NCBI GenBank assembly: GCA_002686215.1
Contig: NZAU01000174.1
Span: forward strand, 1-6,676
From: Candidatus Woesearchaeota archaeon
GTDB taxonomy: Archaea > Nanoarchaeota > Nanoarchaeia > UBA10117 > ARS21
DNA: 6,676 bases
Direction: 5' to 3'
Shown: piece by piece, positions 1 to 5,413 of the stretch
Layout of the letters: each line of letters opens with the position of its first letter
Numbering within the stretch: the stretch's first letter is position 1
Notes under the pieces: generated by a model
Told to the model about the DNA's origin: nothing
The model's database searches: none
What the model saw: the letters and a program-made list of their open reading frames with translations, nothing else
Made by a program: the position numbers and the translations under genes

Positions 1-45
1 GGCAAACATATTCTGTTGCCCATACTCATTTGTTGTTACGGTCAT
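1..45 (-). CDS. hli: Start of a probable high-light-inducible (Hli) protein, cut by the window edge
   Basis: Only the first 15 codons are in the window, and they encode MTVTTNEYGQQNMFA. Cyanobacterial and cyanophage Hli proteins, small one-helix chlorophyll-binding stress proteins of the thylakoid membrane, often begin with a short polar stretch leading into a QNMFA-type motif followed by an EP-containing segment; the resemblance is from memory, not a search. The helix with the ExxNGR motif that defines the family would lie beyond the left edge, so it cannot be checked. The ATG lies about 20 nt downstream of the start point expected from a consensus sigma70 promoter (72-100), which supports a real gene start. 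No strong Shine-Dalgarno is visible; only AAGA precedes the ATG. If correct, this is the best pointer in the window to a cyanophage or cyanobacterium. It could be another small protein with a similar N-terminus. Confidence 0.5.
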   Translation of the reverse strand, partial: MTVTTNEYGQQNMFA

Positions 46-60
46 TGTCTTGTGTAAAGA

Positions 61-92
61 ACTGTTACATAATTATATAGTAATGTAACAGT
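61..92. repeat. Perfect 10-bp inverted repeat around the -10 box (operator or stem-loop)
   Basis: ACTGTTACAT (61-70) and ATGTAACAGT (83-92) are exact reverse complements separated by a 12-nt spacer that contains the minus-strand TATAAT box. One arm lies between -35 and -10, the other covers the expected start point, so a dimeric regulator bound here would block the promoter. Read as RNA from the upstream cassette it would form a hairpin starting about 10 nt after the stop at 103. The stem is AT-rich and no good U-run follows, so it would be a weak terminator. An operator role seems at least as likely. Confidence 0.6.
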
Positions 93-100
93 CTTGTCAA
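72..100 (-). promoter_or_regulatory. Perfect-consensus sigma70 promoter reading left into the Hli-like ORF
   Basis: On the minus strand TTGACA (100 to 95) and TATAAT (77 to 72) are separated by exactly 17 nt, matching the bacterial housekeeping-sigma consensus at all 12 positions. The expected start point is near 65, giving a leader of about 20 nt before the ATG at 45. It sits in one of only two intergenic gaps in the window, just after the glycosyltransferase gene that ends at 103. This suggests the downstream gene is transcribed by unmodified host polymerase, as expected for an early phage gene. Activity is inferred. Confidence 0.75.
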
Positions 101-102
101 GC

Positions 103-894
103 TCACTTGTTCTCAAATCCTGGCGGAAGTCTGCAAAAATACGGATCATACTCAAAAATCTCATTCCATTTCAAGTCTGTGGATGGATTCTTCCAGAACT
201 GCCATAGACCATCATGACTGGACTTGTGAAACACATCAACATGATCATCATGAATAGAAGAACCCATATCAATCTTAAACAAGAACAAAGGAATAGCAAA
301 AGTATTCCCAGAATTATAAATCAAATCATCAGCAACTGCTCTAGGTTTGACTCCATTATCAATCTTATACTTTTCACCACGAACATGAAGATCCATCAAC
401 TTCTGACAGTGCCGACGAGTGATCATATAACACGCCGTAGAAAAATCATTAATAAATCTCTTGTGCATCTTCATATGAATTGATGCTGGGTTGATAATTG
501 CCAGTTGAACTACATCGTAGTCATATGGAACTTTTGAATAAAAATCTTTCCAGGTAAAATCCCAATAAGATACCGTAGAAATATCACAATCATCTTCCAT
601 AACTAATGCACATGGTGCATCAGAAGTTTCCAAAAACTCTTTCATCAATTTAAGATGAGAGGTTGTGCATCCCACTTCACTAGAAGACATGCCATCAGGA
701 TACTTACCCTTTAAGATATCACCAAGATCTCTGCCATCTCTACCATCATAAGCAGACACACGAGTATAATTTTCAATACCCCAATACTCAAACTGGTTCT
801 CCATATACTCTTTTCTCTCTGGTTGTTCATCCAGATTCAAATAATATACTGGAGGAAGACCTTTCAGTTTATGAGCAGATTTATTTTTTTCCAT
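103..894 (-). CDS. GT25-family glycosyltransferase (LPS biosynthesis type)
   Basis: A 263-residue protein with the layout of glycosyltransferase family 25, which transfers galactose or related sugars in LPS and lipooligosaccharide synthesis in the cytoplasm. Visible motifs are the N-terminal VYYLNLDEQPERKEYM segment (residues 16-31), GCTTSHL (75-81), the acidic MEDDCDI motif (99-105) and a downstream ADDLIY segment (189-193) followed by the hydrophobic IPLFLF run. There is no signal peptide or membrane helix. The start at 894 is chosen over an in-frame ATG at 909 because GGAGGTGA (906 to 899) sits at ideal distance from 894 and would fall inside the coding region of the longer form. The start overlaps the upstream stop by 1 nt (TGATG). 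It is the last gene of the six-gene minus-strand cassette. Acceptor and donor sugars cannot be read from the sequence. Confidence 0.9.
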   Translation of the reverse strand: MEKNKSAHKLKGLPPVYYLNLDEQPERKEYMENQFEYWGIENYTRVSAYDGRDGRDLGDILKGKYPDGMSSSEVGCTTSHLKLMKEFLETSDAPCALVMEDDCDISTVSYWDFTWKDFYSKVPYDYDVVQLAIINPASIHMKMHKRFINDFSTACYMITRRHCQKLMDLHVRGEKYKIDNGVKPRAVADDLIYNSGNTFAIPLFLFKIDMGSSIHDDHVDVFHKSSHDGLWQFWKNPSTDLKWNEIFEYDPYFCRLPPGFENK

Positions 895-1697
895 CAAATC
901 ACCTCCCATGCTTTACAATATAGATCTTTTGTATTTAAGTGTGCGTTGTTTTTTCCAAACCATTTTTTAGGGGCAATGACTTTTCCTTTATTTGCTAACC
1001 ATGCTCCCCACCAAGAGAAAGAAGAGTTGGCAATAATAAAATCACTACACTGAGTCATCATGTATAGATCATGATATGGACCTGCTGCTTGAGAAACAAT
1101 GAATCTGTCATCAGCAAACAGTGATTGTTCCATACACCAATCAGGGTCATCACTGAAAATAGCTACTTGTCTATTAGCATCAAACTTCTTCAGTGCATTT
1201 TCATAATAATCAAGACCCAGATTGTAGTGATTATCAGAGTTGATTAAAAAATCTCCTCTACGAATATGAAGACCAATTGGATCATTAAAGCAGCTCTCAA
1301 CAATTTCCTCACACTCATCAACAATCCGTTTCTTGAATGTAAATTGTTCTCTCAGTTCTCTTGCACAGTGTTTAAAATACTTTTCTGTCTGAAAAAATCC
1401 GTATAAAGTATAATCAACTTCTCTACTGCTACTAAGAACCGAAGCATCAAATTCAAATCCTTTCTCCGCAACAACATAATCTGTCTTGAGAATACCAGTG
1501 TTTTCTGGTTTGATATCAAAACAATCAAACAGTTCAATTCTCAACCTATTATTAAATTCATCAATAAGAACTTCATCATGGTTTGGAATTGAATATGTAA
1601 CTCCCGTATATCGTGCAACACCTAGAGTTGCAGCAAACTGAAACATCTGATTTCCAAGTTGTCCCAGTTTACCAAGATAATTAAATGCTACTGTCAT
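894..1697 (-). CDS. GT11-family glycosyltransferase, alpha-1,2-fucosyltransferase-like
   Basis: A 267-residue protein with the hallmark motifs of family GT11: LGQLGNQMFQFA (11-22), HIRRGD (144-149), whose arginines contact the GDP-fucose donor in this family, FSDDPDWC (181-188) and a long C-terminal motif ending IIANSSFSWWGAWL (221-234). The length is close to that of bacterial members such as those of the FutC/WbsJ type. Family members transfer L-fucose from GDP-fucose to the 2-hydroxyl of galactose or a similar acceptor on a surface glycan. No GDP-fucose synthesis genes (gmd, fcl) occur in the window, so the donor would come from the host or from genes outside. It starts with an ATGA 4-nt overlap with the HAD gene and ends in a TGATG overlap with the GT25 gene. 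Fucose specificity is inferred from family. Confidence 0.92.
   Translation of the reverse strand: MTVAFNYLGKLGQLGNQMFQFAATLGVARYTGVTYSIPNHDEVLIDEFNNRLRIELFDCFDIKPENTGILKTDYVVAEKGFEFDASVLSSSREVDYTLYGFFQTEKYFKHCARELREQFTFKKRIVDECEEIVESCFNDPIGLHIRRGDFLINSDNHYNLGLDYYENALKKFDANRQVAIFSDDPDWCMEQSLFADDRFIVSQAAGPYHDLYMMTQCSDFIIANSSFSWWGAWLANKGKVIAPKKWFGKNNAHLNTKDLYCKAWEVI
899..906 (-). promoter_or_regulatory. Strong Shine-Dalgarno fixing the start of the GT25 gene
   Basis: Minus strand GGAGGTGA is fully complementary to the 16S rRNA tail, with 7 nt between GGAGG and the ATG at 894. It is embedded in the final Glu-Val-Ile codons of the upstream GT11 gene. None of the other gene starts in the window has a comparable site, so this gene may be translated more independently than its coupled neighbours. 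Confidence 0.8.
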
Positions 1698-2029
1698 AGT
1701 TGATCAAAAAAATCAGAGTCTTTTACTGCTTTATCATCAATGTAAAAATCACCGGCAGGTTTTGATAAGTGCAACTCATGATACTTACATCCCCACTTTT
1801 TCAGTTGAGAACTAGTAAGATCAAAGAATTGATTTGTTGCCAATTCATAAGAATTACCATTTCGTCCCATACCACGAGCAGTCAGAAAAATAATCTTATG
1901 ACCTAGATTATACAATATATTGATCTGCTCAATTCTTTCTGGGATTGGAATAGAGTTTTCATAATCCATCCCAGTGGTATTACAGATGGTGCCGTCAATG
2001 TCAATCACATATGTGTATGTATCAGTCAT
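1694..2029 (-). CDS. Small HAD-superfamily phosphatase (capsule-biosynthesis type)
   Basis: A 111-residue capless HAD domain with all four motifs: DIDGT (10-14; nucleophile D10, acid/base D12), T50 in FLTAR, K90 in LSKPAGD, and the metal-binding YIDDKA (96-101). Proteins of this size and motif set occur in capsule and LPS clusters, where they are thought to dephosphorylate sugar phosphates. It sits between a cupin gene and the fucosyltransferase-like gene. The start at 2029 gives a compact 8-nt overlap with the upstream cupin stop. An in-frame ATG at 2044 would add five residues (MDVPQ) and a 23-nt overlap, and neither has a good ribosome site. The substrate is unknown. Because the window holds kdsA and kdsB but no recognisable KdsC, a KDO-8-P phosphatase role is conceivable but unproven. 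Confidence 0.85.
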   Translation of the reverse strand: MTDTYTYVIDIDGTICNTTGMDYENSIPIPERIEQINILYNLGHKIIFLTARGMGRNGNSYELATNQFFDLTSSQLKKWGCKYHELHLSKPAGDFYIDDKAVKDSDFFDQL

Positions 2030-2399
2030 TTGAGGTACGTCCATCAGGTCTTACATTTCTATCAAACCCAGAGTATTCCCTCTCAATATCATTATGATTA
2101 AACTCTGCCCAATAAATCTCAAAGGCTAGACCATCTTCCAATGCCTCAAACTGATGATAGTATCCAGGTTCAACTGCATTATATTCTCCAGGACCAAGGA
2201 TAGTTTCATCAACAAGATCCTGACAGTGCCTCCAGTTACGAATCAAAAGTTTGCCAGAGACAACATAAAATCCATTCCACTTGAACTTGTGCCTGTGCTT
2301 AGAACACACACCACCTTTCTTAAAATCGATACGATGAAATTCCAGTGCATGATTTGCACAGATTAGTTCAGTCATACCCCAGACTTTTCCTTGTTTCAT
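2022..2399 (-). CDS. Single-domain cupin, sugar-isomerase-like
   Basis: A 125-residue cupin barrel. Motif 1 is visible around G30 to G49 with the H35-x-H37 metal pair and the strand FYVVSGKL. The glutamate that usually follows is replaced by W41/N42. Motif 2 is LGPGEYNAVEPGYYHQF (68-84) with H82 as third likely ligand. Such short cupins appear in phage and bacterial sugar clusters and are often labelled mannose-6-phosphate isomerase-like; in this context a nucleotide-sugar or sugar-phosphate isomerase or epimerase is plausible, but a catalytic role is not established by the motifs. The start overlaps the upstream GT-B gene by 4 nt (ATGA), and its stop overlaps the HAD gene. No membrane segments or signal peptide are seen. 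Confidence 0.85.
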   Translation of the reverse strand: MKQGKVWGMTELICANHALEFHRIDFKKGGVCSKHRHKFKWNGFYVVSGKLLIRNWRHCQDLVDETILGPGEYNAVEPGYYHQFEALEDGLAFEIYWAEFNHNDIEREYSGFDRNVRPDGRTSND

Positions 2400-3364
2400 T
2401 TTAATAGCAAGTTACAGATTTCAGTTGTTTTATCATACCCCTCTAGGGAGTCTTCAAGTAATATATCTACGTTAGTATTATAATCTACAAAGACTTCATA
2501 GTCAACACCATTTAATAAACAATCAACCCAACAACTGGATGGATAAGTCACGTAATACTTAGACCCAAGAGAATATAAATCAGATCTATTCAGGTTATTT
2601 TGAGATAACCAAACATTATCTACCAATATCTTGCTTTCTTTTGTAAGAATTCTTTCCAGTGTAGGATGCAATCTTCCACCAATAGTAGTTGGATGCCTAA
2701 CGTAATAACAAGTTCCTTCAGATAATTCTTCTATCTTCTTCCAAGTTTCCTCTTTCCATTTTGTTGTGTAGATACCAGACCATTCTCCGCCGTGAGTTTC
2801 CAGTTTTATATCTTCAGAGTTTGGTTTATCAAACCCATTTGTGAAAAGAAATACTTTGCTACCTTCTACTCTGTCTGCCTGACGATAGAAGTGATTGGGA
2901 ACACCAACAGAAATAAACTTTTCTATCGGAGTAGTTACATCTTCAAGTAGATTCTCCTTCTTAATCCAAAGAAGAACGTGATCGGCACTGAAGTGATACT
3001 TTGATAACCTAGTTATTCCCTCCTGAGATATTCCATGCTGTATTGCAAAAGTCTTACACTTAACTTTTTTGCAAAGATTGTAATCAATACTGTGATAAAC
3101 ATTACTTGTACCAGAAGTAACCAGCATTGAATTGGCATCAATGGAATATTCTATCAATCTTTTCTCATCACTCAAATCTAAGACATAGAAGTTCTCATAC
3201 TTTTCAGAAAACTCATTAATCTTATATGAAAGAGTGTCGTTAACTATCTCACCAAAATTTGTATACAGTAAAACTTCATGCTCTCCATCACATAAAGTTT
3301 TGATCATAGGAATCAAAAACCTAAGATGATTCCTCGTCATTGTGCATAATATTACTTTTTTCAT
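2396..3364 (-). CDS. Putative GT-B glycosyltransferase with QHG, HP and SS motifs
   Basis: A 322-residue soluble protein I cannot assign to a named family with certainty. The N-terminal half starts with a Rossmann-like strand (KKVILCTMTRNHLRFLIPM) and carries an AIQHG motif (107-111). The C-terminal half carries YYVRHP (220-225) and YPSSCWVDCLLNG (274-286). A QHG followed by an HP motif and then a serine pair before an aspartate is the pattern of GT-B enzymes such as bacterial polysialyltransferases and CDP-glycerol glycerophosphotransferases, where the His and Ser residues bind the nucleotide-linked donor. This fits a surface-polysaccharide transferase using a CMP- or CDP-type donor. It overlaps both neighbours by ATGA. 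It lies in the same region as kdsB, which makes CMP-KDO, so a KDO-transferring role is possible. The family call is from motif pattern only. Confidence 0.7.
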   Translation of the reverse strand: MKKVILCTMTRNHLRFLIPMIKTLCDGEHEVLLYTNFGEIVNDTLSYKINEFSEKYENFYVLDLSDEKRLIEYSIDANSMLVTSGTSNVYHSIDYNLCKKVKCKTFAIQHGISQEGITRLSKYHFSADHVLLWIKKENLLEDVTTPIEKFISVGVPNHFYRQADRVEGSKVFLFTNGFDKPNSEDIKLETHGGEWSGIYTTKWKEETWKKIEELSEGTCYYVRHPTTIGGRLHPTLERILTKESKILVDNVWLSQNNLNRSDLYSLGSKYYVTYPSSCWVDCLLNGVDYEVFVDYNTNVDILLEDSLEGYDKTTEICNLLLK

Positions 3365-4005
3365 TCATCAACTCTTTTGATAACAAAAATCAGATCATCA
3401 TACCTATCCTTAACATGTCTCAGGTCAACTCTTTCGCATGAATAGTTACCCTCAAGAGTTTCCTTTGTTTCATCAAAAGATTGTTGCAACTCATCAAAGT
3501 CGTCAACACTCTGAACATCTTCAATAAACATGGTTCCATTGTTATTCAACATTGGAAGATAATACTCAATACATTCTTTCTGAGACTTCACAGTGTGTGG
3601 ACCATCATCAAAGATAATATCAAATCCATCAGGGAACAAGTTCTCAACTTCCGATGGTGTCTCTTCATCATATGCATCACAGTTAGCATATGTGAATCTA
3701 TCATTATCCATAATGTCCCAACACTTTGGGTTCATAGTCTCCTGAATATCAAGGAGAAGCATTTTGGATTTCGGAAGAAAGTCGTGCCACAAAATAGCAG
3801 AGCAACCATAGTTGGTCCCAAGTTCCAACAAAGATACTTCCTTATCCTTAAATTCTGTAAGTGCCTCTACATAGTAATCACAATATCCGTGCCAATCATT
3901 CTTATCAGTACCCCATCCACCAAGATGCCTTCCAGAAGAATCATATCTCCCTTTGAAACCATTCATGTCATATTTTTCAATGATTTCTACTAATTGATTT
4001 TTCAT
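3361..4005 (-). CDS. Class I SAM-dependent methyltransferase, probably sugar-modifying
   Basis: A 214-residue protein with a Rossmann methyltransferase core: motif I LLELGTNYGCSA (59-70) for SAM binding, the acidic LLLDI (83-87) for the SAM ribose, NCDA (108-111), FDDGPHT (132-138) and GTMFIEDVQ (157-165). The DDG-H and ED motifs are typical of the subgroup related to CmcI and macrocin-type O-methyltransferases, many of which methylate sugars in surface glycans with metal help. This is family knowledge; the substrate is not visible. It is the first gene of the six-gene minus-strand cassette and its stop overlaps the next start by 4 nt. The start at 4005 has no strong Shine-Dalgarno (AAAAAAG only) and no convincing promoter directly upstream, although TATAACTA (4020 to 4013) resembles a T4-type late box too close to the ATG. 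Confidence 0.85.
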   Translation of the reverse strand: MKNQLVEIIEKYDMNGFKGRYDSSGRHLGGWGTDKNDWHGYCDYYVEALTEFKDKEVSLLELGTNYGCSAILWHDFLPKSKMLLLDIQETMNPKCWDIMDNDRFTYANCDAYDEETPSEVENLFPDGFDIIFDDGPHTVKSQKECIEYYLPMLNNNGTMFIEDVQSVDDFDELQQSFDETKETLEGNYSCERVDLRHVKDRYDDLIFVIKRVDE

Positions 4006-4022
4006 GCTTTTTTAGTTATAAT
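3994..4022 (+). promoter_or_regulatory. Probable sigma70 promoter for the GT8-like gene and kdsB
   Basis: TTGATT (3994-3999) and a perfect TATAAT (4017-4022) are 17 nt apart, in and just before the 39-nt divergent gap. The start point would fall near 4029, about 15 nt before the ATG at 4045. The same position reads TATAATTA (4017-4024), 7 of 8 matches to the T4 late-promoter box TATAAATA, so late expression is an alternative. The -35 lies inside the start of the divergent methyltransferase gene. Confidence 0.5.
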
Positions 4023-4044
4023 TAATGGTAAAGTTGACACTAAA

Positions 4045-4725
4045 ATGATAAAGATTTTTATTGGTTATGACAAGAGAGAACGAGCAGCAACTTCTTTGTT
4101 GATTGACTCTTTGAACAAATATTCATCATCTCCATTATCTATATCACTTATAAAAAGAGAACACCTGAAAGGAATTCTAACTAGACCAAGAGGACCGTTA
4201 GATTCTACTGACTTCTCAACCTCCAGGTTTTTGACACCATATCTATCCGAATATAAGGGATGGTCAATCTTCATGGATTGCGATATGCTCTTTCAAGATG
4301 ATATCACAAAACTATGGAATCTTCAAGACGATACATATGATGTGATGGTTGTTAAACATCAATACATTCCAAAGTCAGAGAGAAAGTTTGACGGGGAAAA
4401 ACAAACACCATATACCATGAAGAACTGGTCTTCTCTTATGATGTTCAACAATAGCAAGTGTCAAAATCTTACACTTGATTATGTGAACACTGCACATGGA
4501 TTAGACTTGCATCAGTTTAAATGGGCATCAAATGTTGGAGAACTTCCAAAGACTTGGAATTGGTTGGCAGATGAATACGAATATAAAGAAGACGTATCAA
4601 ACATTCATTTCACACTAGGAGGACCTTGGTTCCACGACGGAATAGGTTCATATAACAAATCAGATTACGAAAACACTTGGAAAAAATATCATGAAGAATG
4701 CACTAGTTATACCAGTCAGACTTGA
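4045..4725 (+). CDS. GT-A fold glycosyltransferase, GT8-like
   Basis: A 226-residue protein beginning MIKIFIGYDKRE, the usual first strand of a GT-A nucleotide-sugar domain. It has STDFSTSRFLTP (54-65), then SIFMDCDMLF (74-83), whose D78-x-D80 is the metal-binding DxD motif for the sugar-nucleotide, NWSSLMMFNN (127-136), and HFTLGGPWF (188-196) near the C-terminus, where GT8-type enzymes place a metal-binding histidine. It is expected to be cytoplasmic, transferring a sugar from a UDP- or GDP-linked donor. The ATG at 4045 is preferred over an in-frame ATG at 3994, which would add 17 residues with no family likeness and would begin within the divergent gene. Its last 35 nt overlap the start of kdsB. 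Sugar specificity is unknown. Confidence 0.85.
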   Translation: MIKIFIGYDKRERAATSLLIDSLNKYSSSPLSISLIKREHLKGILTRPRGPLDSTDFSTSRFLTPYLSEYKGWSIFMDCDMLFQDDITKLWNLQDDTYDVMVVKHQYIPKSERKFDGEKQTPYTMKNWSSLMMFNNSKCQNLTLDYVNTAHGLDLHQFKWASNVGELPKTWNWLADEYEYKEDVSNIHFTLGGPWFHDGIGSYNKSDYENTWKKYHEECTSYTSQT

Positions 4726-5413
4726 TAGTGCCAGACTGCCATATAAAGCTCTCAGAACGATTAAAGGAATTTCTATTGTTCAAAGAGTTGTCAATCAATG
4801 TGTAAAGACAGGTTTAAAAACTTATGTGATTACAGACAGTCAACACATTGCAGAGACTGTAAGTTTCAATAGTAAAACTCATAACAATGTTTATGTGATT
4901 CATGATCAGAGAAATGCTGATAGTGGAACTCATAGAATTGCAAACATGGTAAAGGGTCTATCCGAAGATAACTTTATCAATGTTCAGGGTGATCAACCTT
5001 TCATTTCACCAGAAGCAATCCTGGAAATGTCATACTTTATGACCAACAATCCTGATTGTGATGTAGTAACACCTGTGAGTAAGCATCACCCAGAAAAATA
5101 TAATGATCCATCCAAATGTAAGGTAGTGCGTAGTCTATCTGGTAGAGCAGTATATTTCAGTAGAAATCCTATCCCATATAACGCTAATGATTTCTGGGGT
5201 CATCTGGGAATCTATGGATACAAGAGAAAGGTGCTTGAGAATTATCACAAACTAAAAATCTCTCCACTTGAAGAAGTAGAGAGACTTGAGCAACTAAGAT
5301 TTATTGATAATGATATTCCTATTCATACATATGAAACGAAGCATTCAATCTTCTCCGTTGATACATTGTCCGACTTTAAGTATGCGACGGATCATTGCGG
5401 GGAACTCATCTAA
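4691..5413 (+). CDS. kdsB: 3-deoxy-manno-octulosonate cytidylyltransferase (CMP-KDO synthetase)
   Basis: A 240-residue enzyme of the CMP-KDO synthetase family, which joins KDO and CTP to give CMP-KDO, the activated donor for LPS core or KDO-containing capsule. Seen are IPVRLDSARLPYKAL (7-21) with the CTP-binding R10, R15 and K19, SGTHRIA (78-84), NVQGDQP (97-103) with metal-binding D101, YFSRNPIPY (155-163), HLGIYGY (171-177), SPLEEVERLEQLR (191-203) and SVDT (222-225) with metal ligand D224. The usual QGDEP motif reads QGDQP here. It is slightly shorter than the E. coli protein, with a reduced loop before HLGIYGY. It is probably co-transcribed with the GT8-like gene, which it overlaps by 35 nt. 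Its 3' end overlaps the convergent kdsA by 69 nt. Confidence 0.95.
   Translation: MKNALVIPVRLDSARLPYKALRTIKGISIVQRVVNQCVKTGLKTYVITDSQHIAETVSFNSKTHNNVYVIHDQRNADSGTHRIANMVKGLSEDNFINVQGDQPFISPEAILEMSYFMTNNPDCDVVTPVSKHHPEKYNDPSKCKVVRSLSGRAVYFSRNPIPYNANDFWGHLGIYGYKRKVLENYHKLKISPLEEVERLEQLRFIDNDIPIHTYETKHSIFSVDTLSDFKYATDHCGELI
5345..5413. other. Codon-register antisense overlap of the kdsB and kdsA 3' ends
   Basis: The last 22 codons plus stop of kdsB (plus) are read on the other strand as the last 22 codons plus stop of kdsA (minus). The frames are aligned codon to codon: the kdsA stop TGA is the complement of KdsB codon S219 (TCA), the KdsB stop TAA is the complement of KdsA L234, and KdsB codons SVDT pair with KdsA CING. 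Both ends still fit their families, since KdsB keeps its VDT metal site and KdsA keeps its PL-hydrophobic-helix tail. Confidence 0.95.

Noticed and set aside
61..92. Inverted repeat as a standard rho-independent terminator of the six-gene cassette
   Set aside because: The stem is AT-rich, the loop is 12 nt, and only TCTTTA follows instead of a U-run. Operator or generic stem-loop is the safer reading.
895..909. Upstream ATG (909) as the start of the GT25 gene
   Set aside because: The strong Shine-Dalgarno at 899-906 would be internal to that form and is perfectly placed for the ATG at 894.
3481..3993. 170-codon open frame on the plus strand opposite the methyltransferase gene
   Set aside because: It lies wholly antisense to a gene with clear SAM-binding motifs, and its translation has no recognisable domain and low-complexity Ile-rich content.
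4034..4039. Perfect TTGACA on the plus strand just before the GT8-like gene
   Set aside because: No credible -10 box follows at 16-18 nt, and a start there would fall inside the coding region.
3994..4044. N-terminal extension of the GT8-like protein from the ATG at 3994
   Set aside because: The extra 17 residues precede the first conserved strand, overlap the divergent gene, and would lie upstream of the likely promoter start point.
4065..4274. 69-codon minus-strand frame inside the GT8-like gene
   Set aside because: It is antisense to conserved glycosyltransferase sequence and has no domain or ribosome site.
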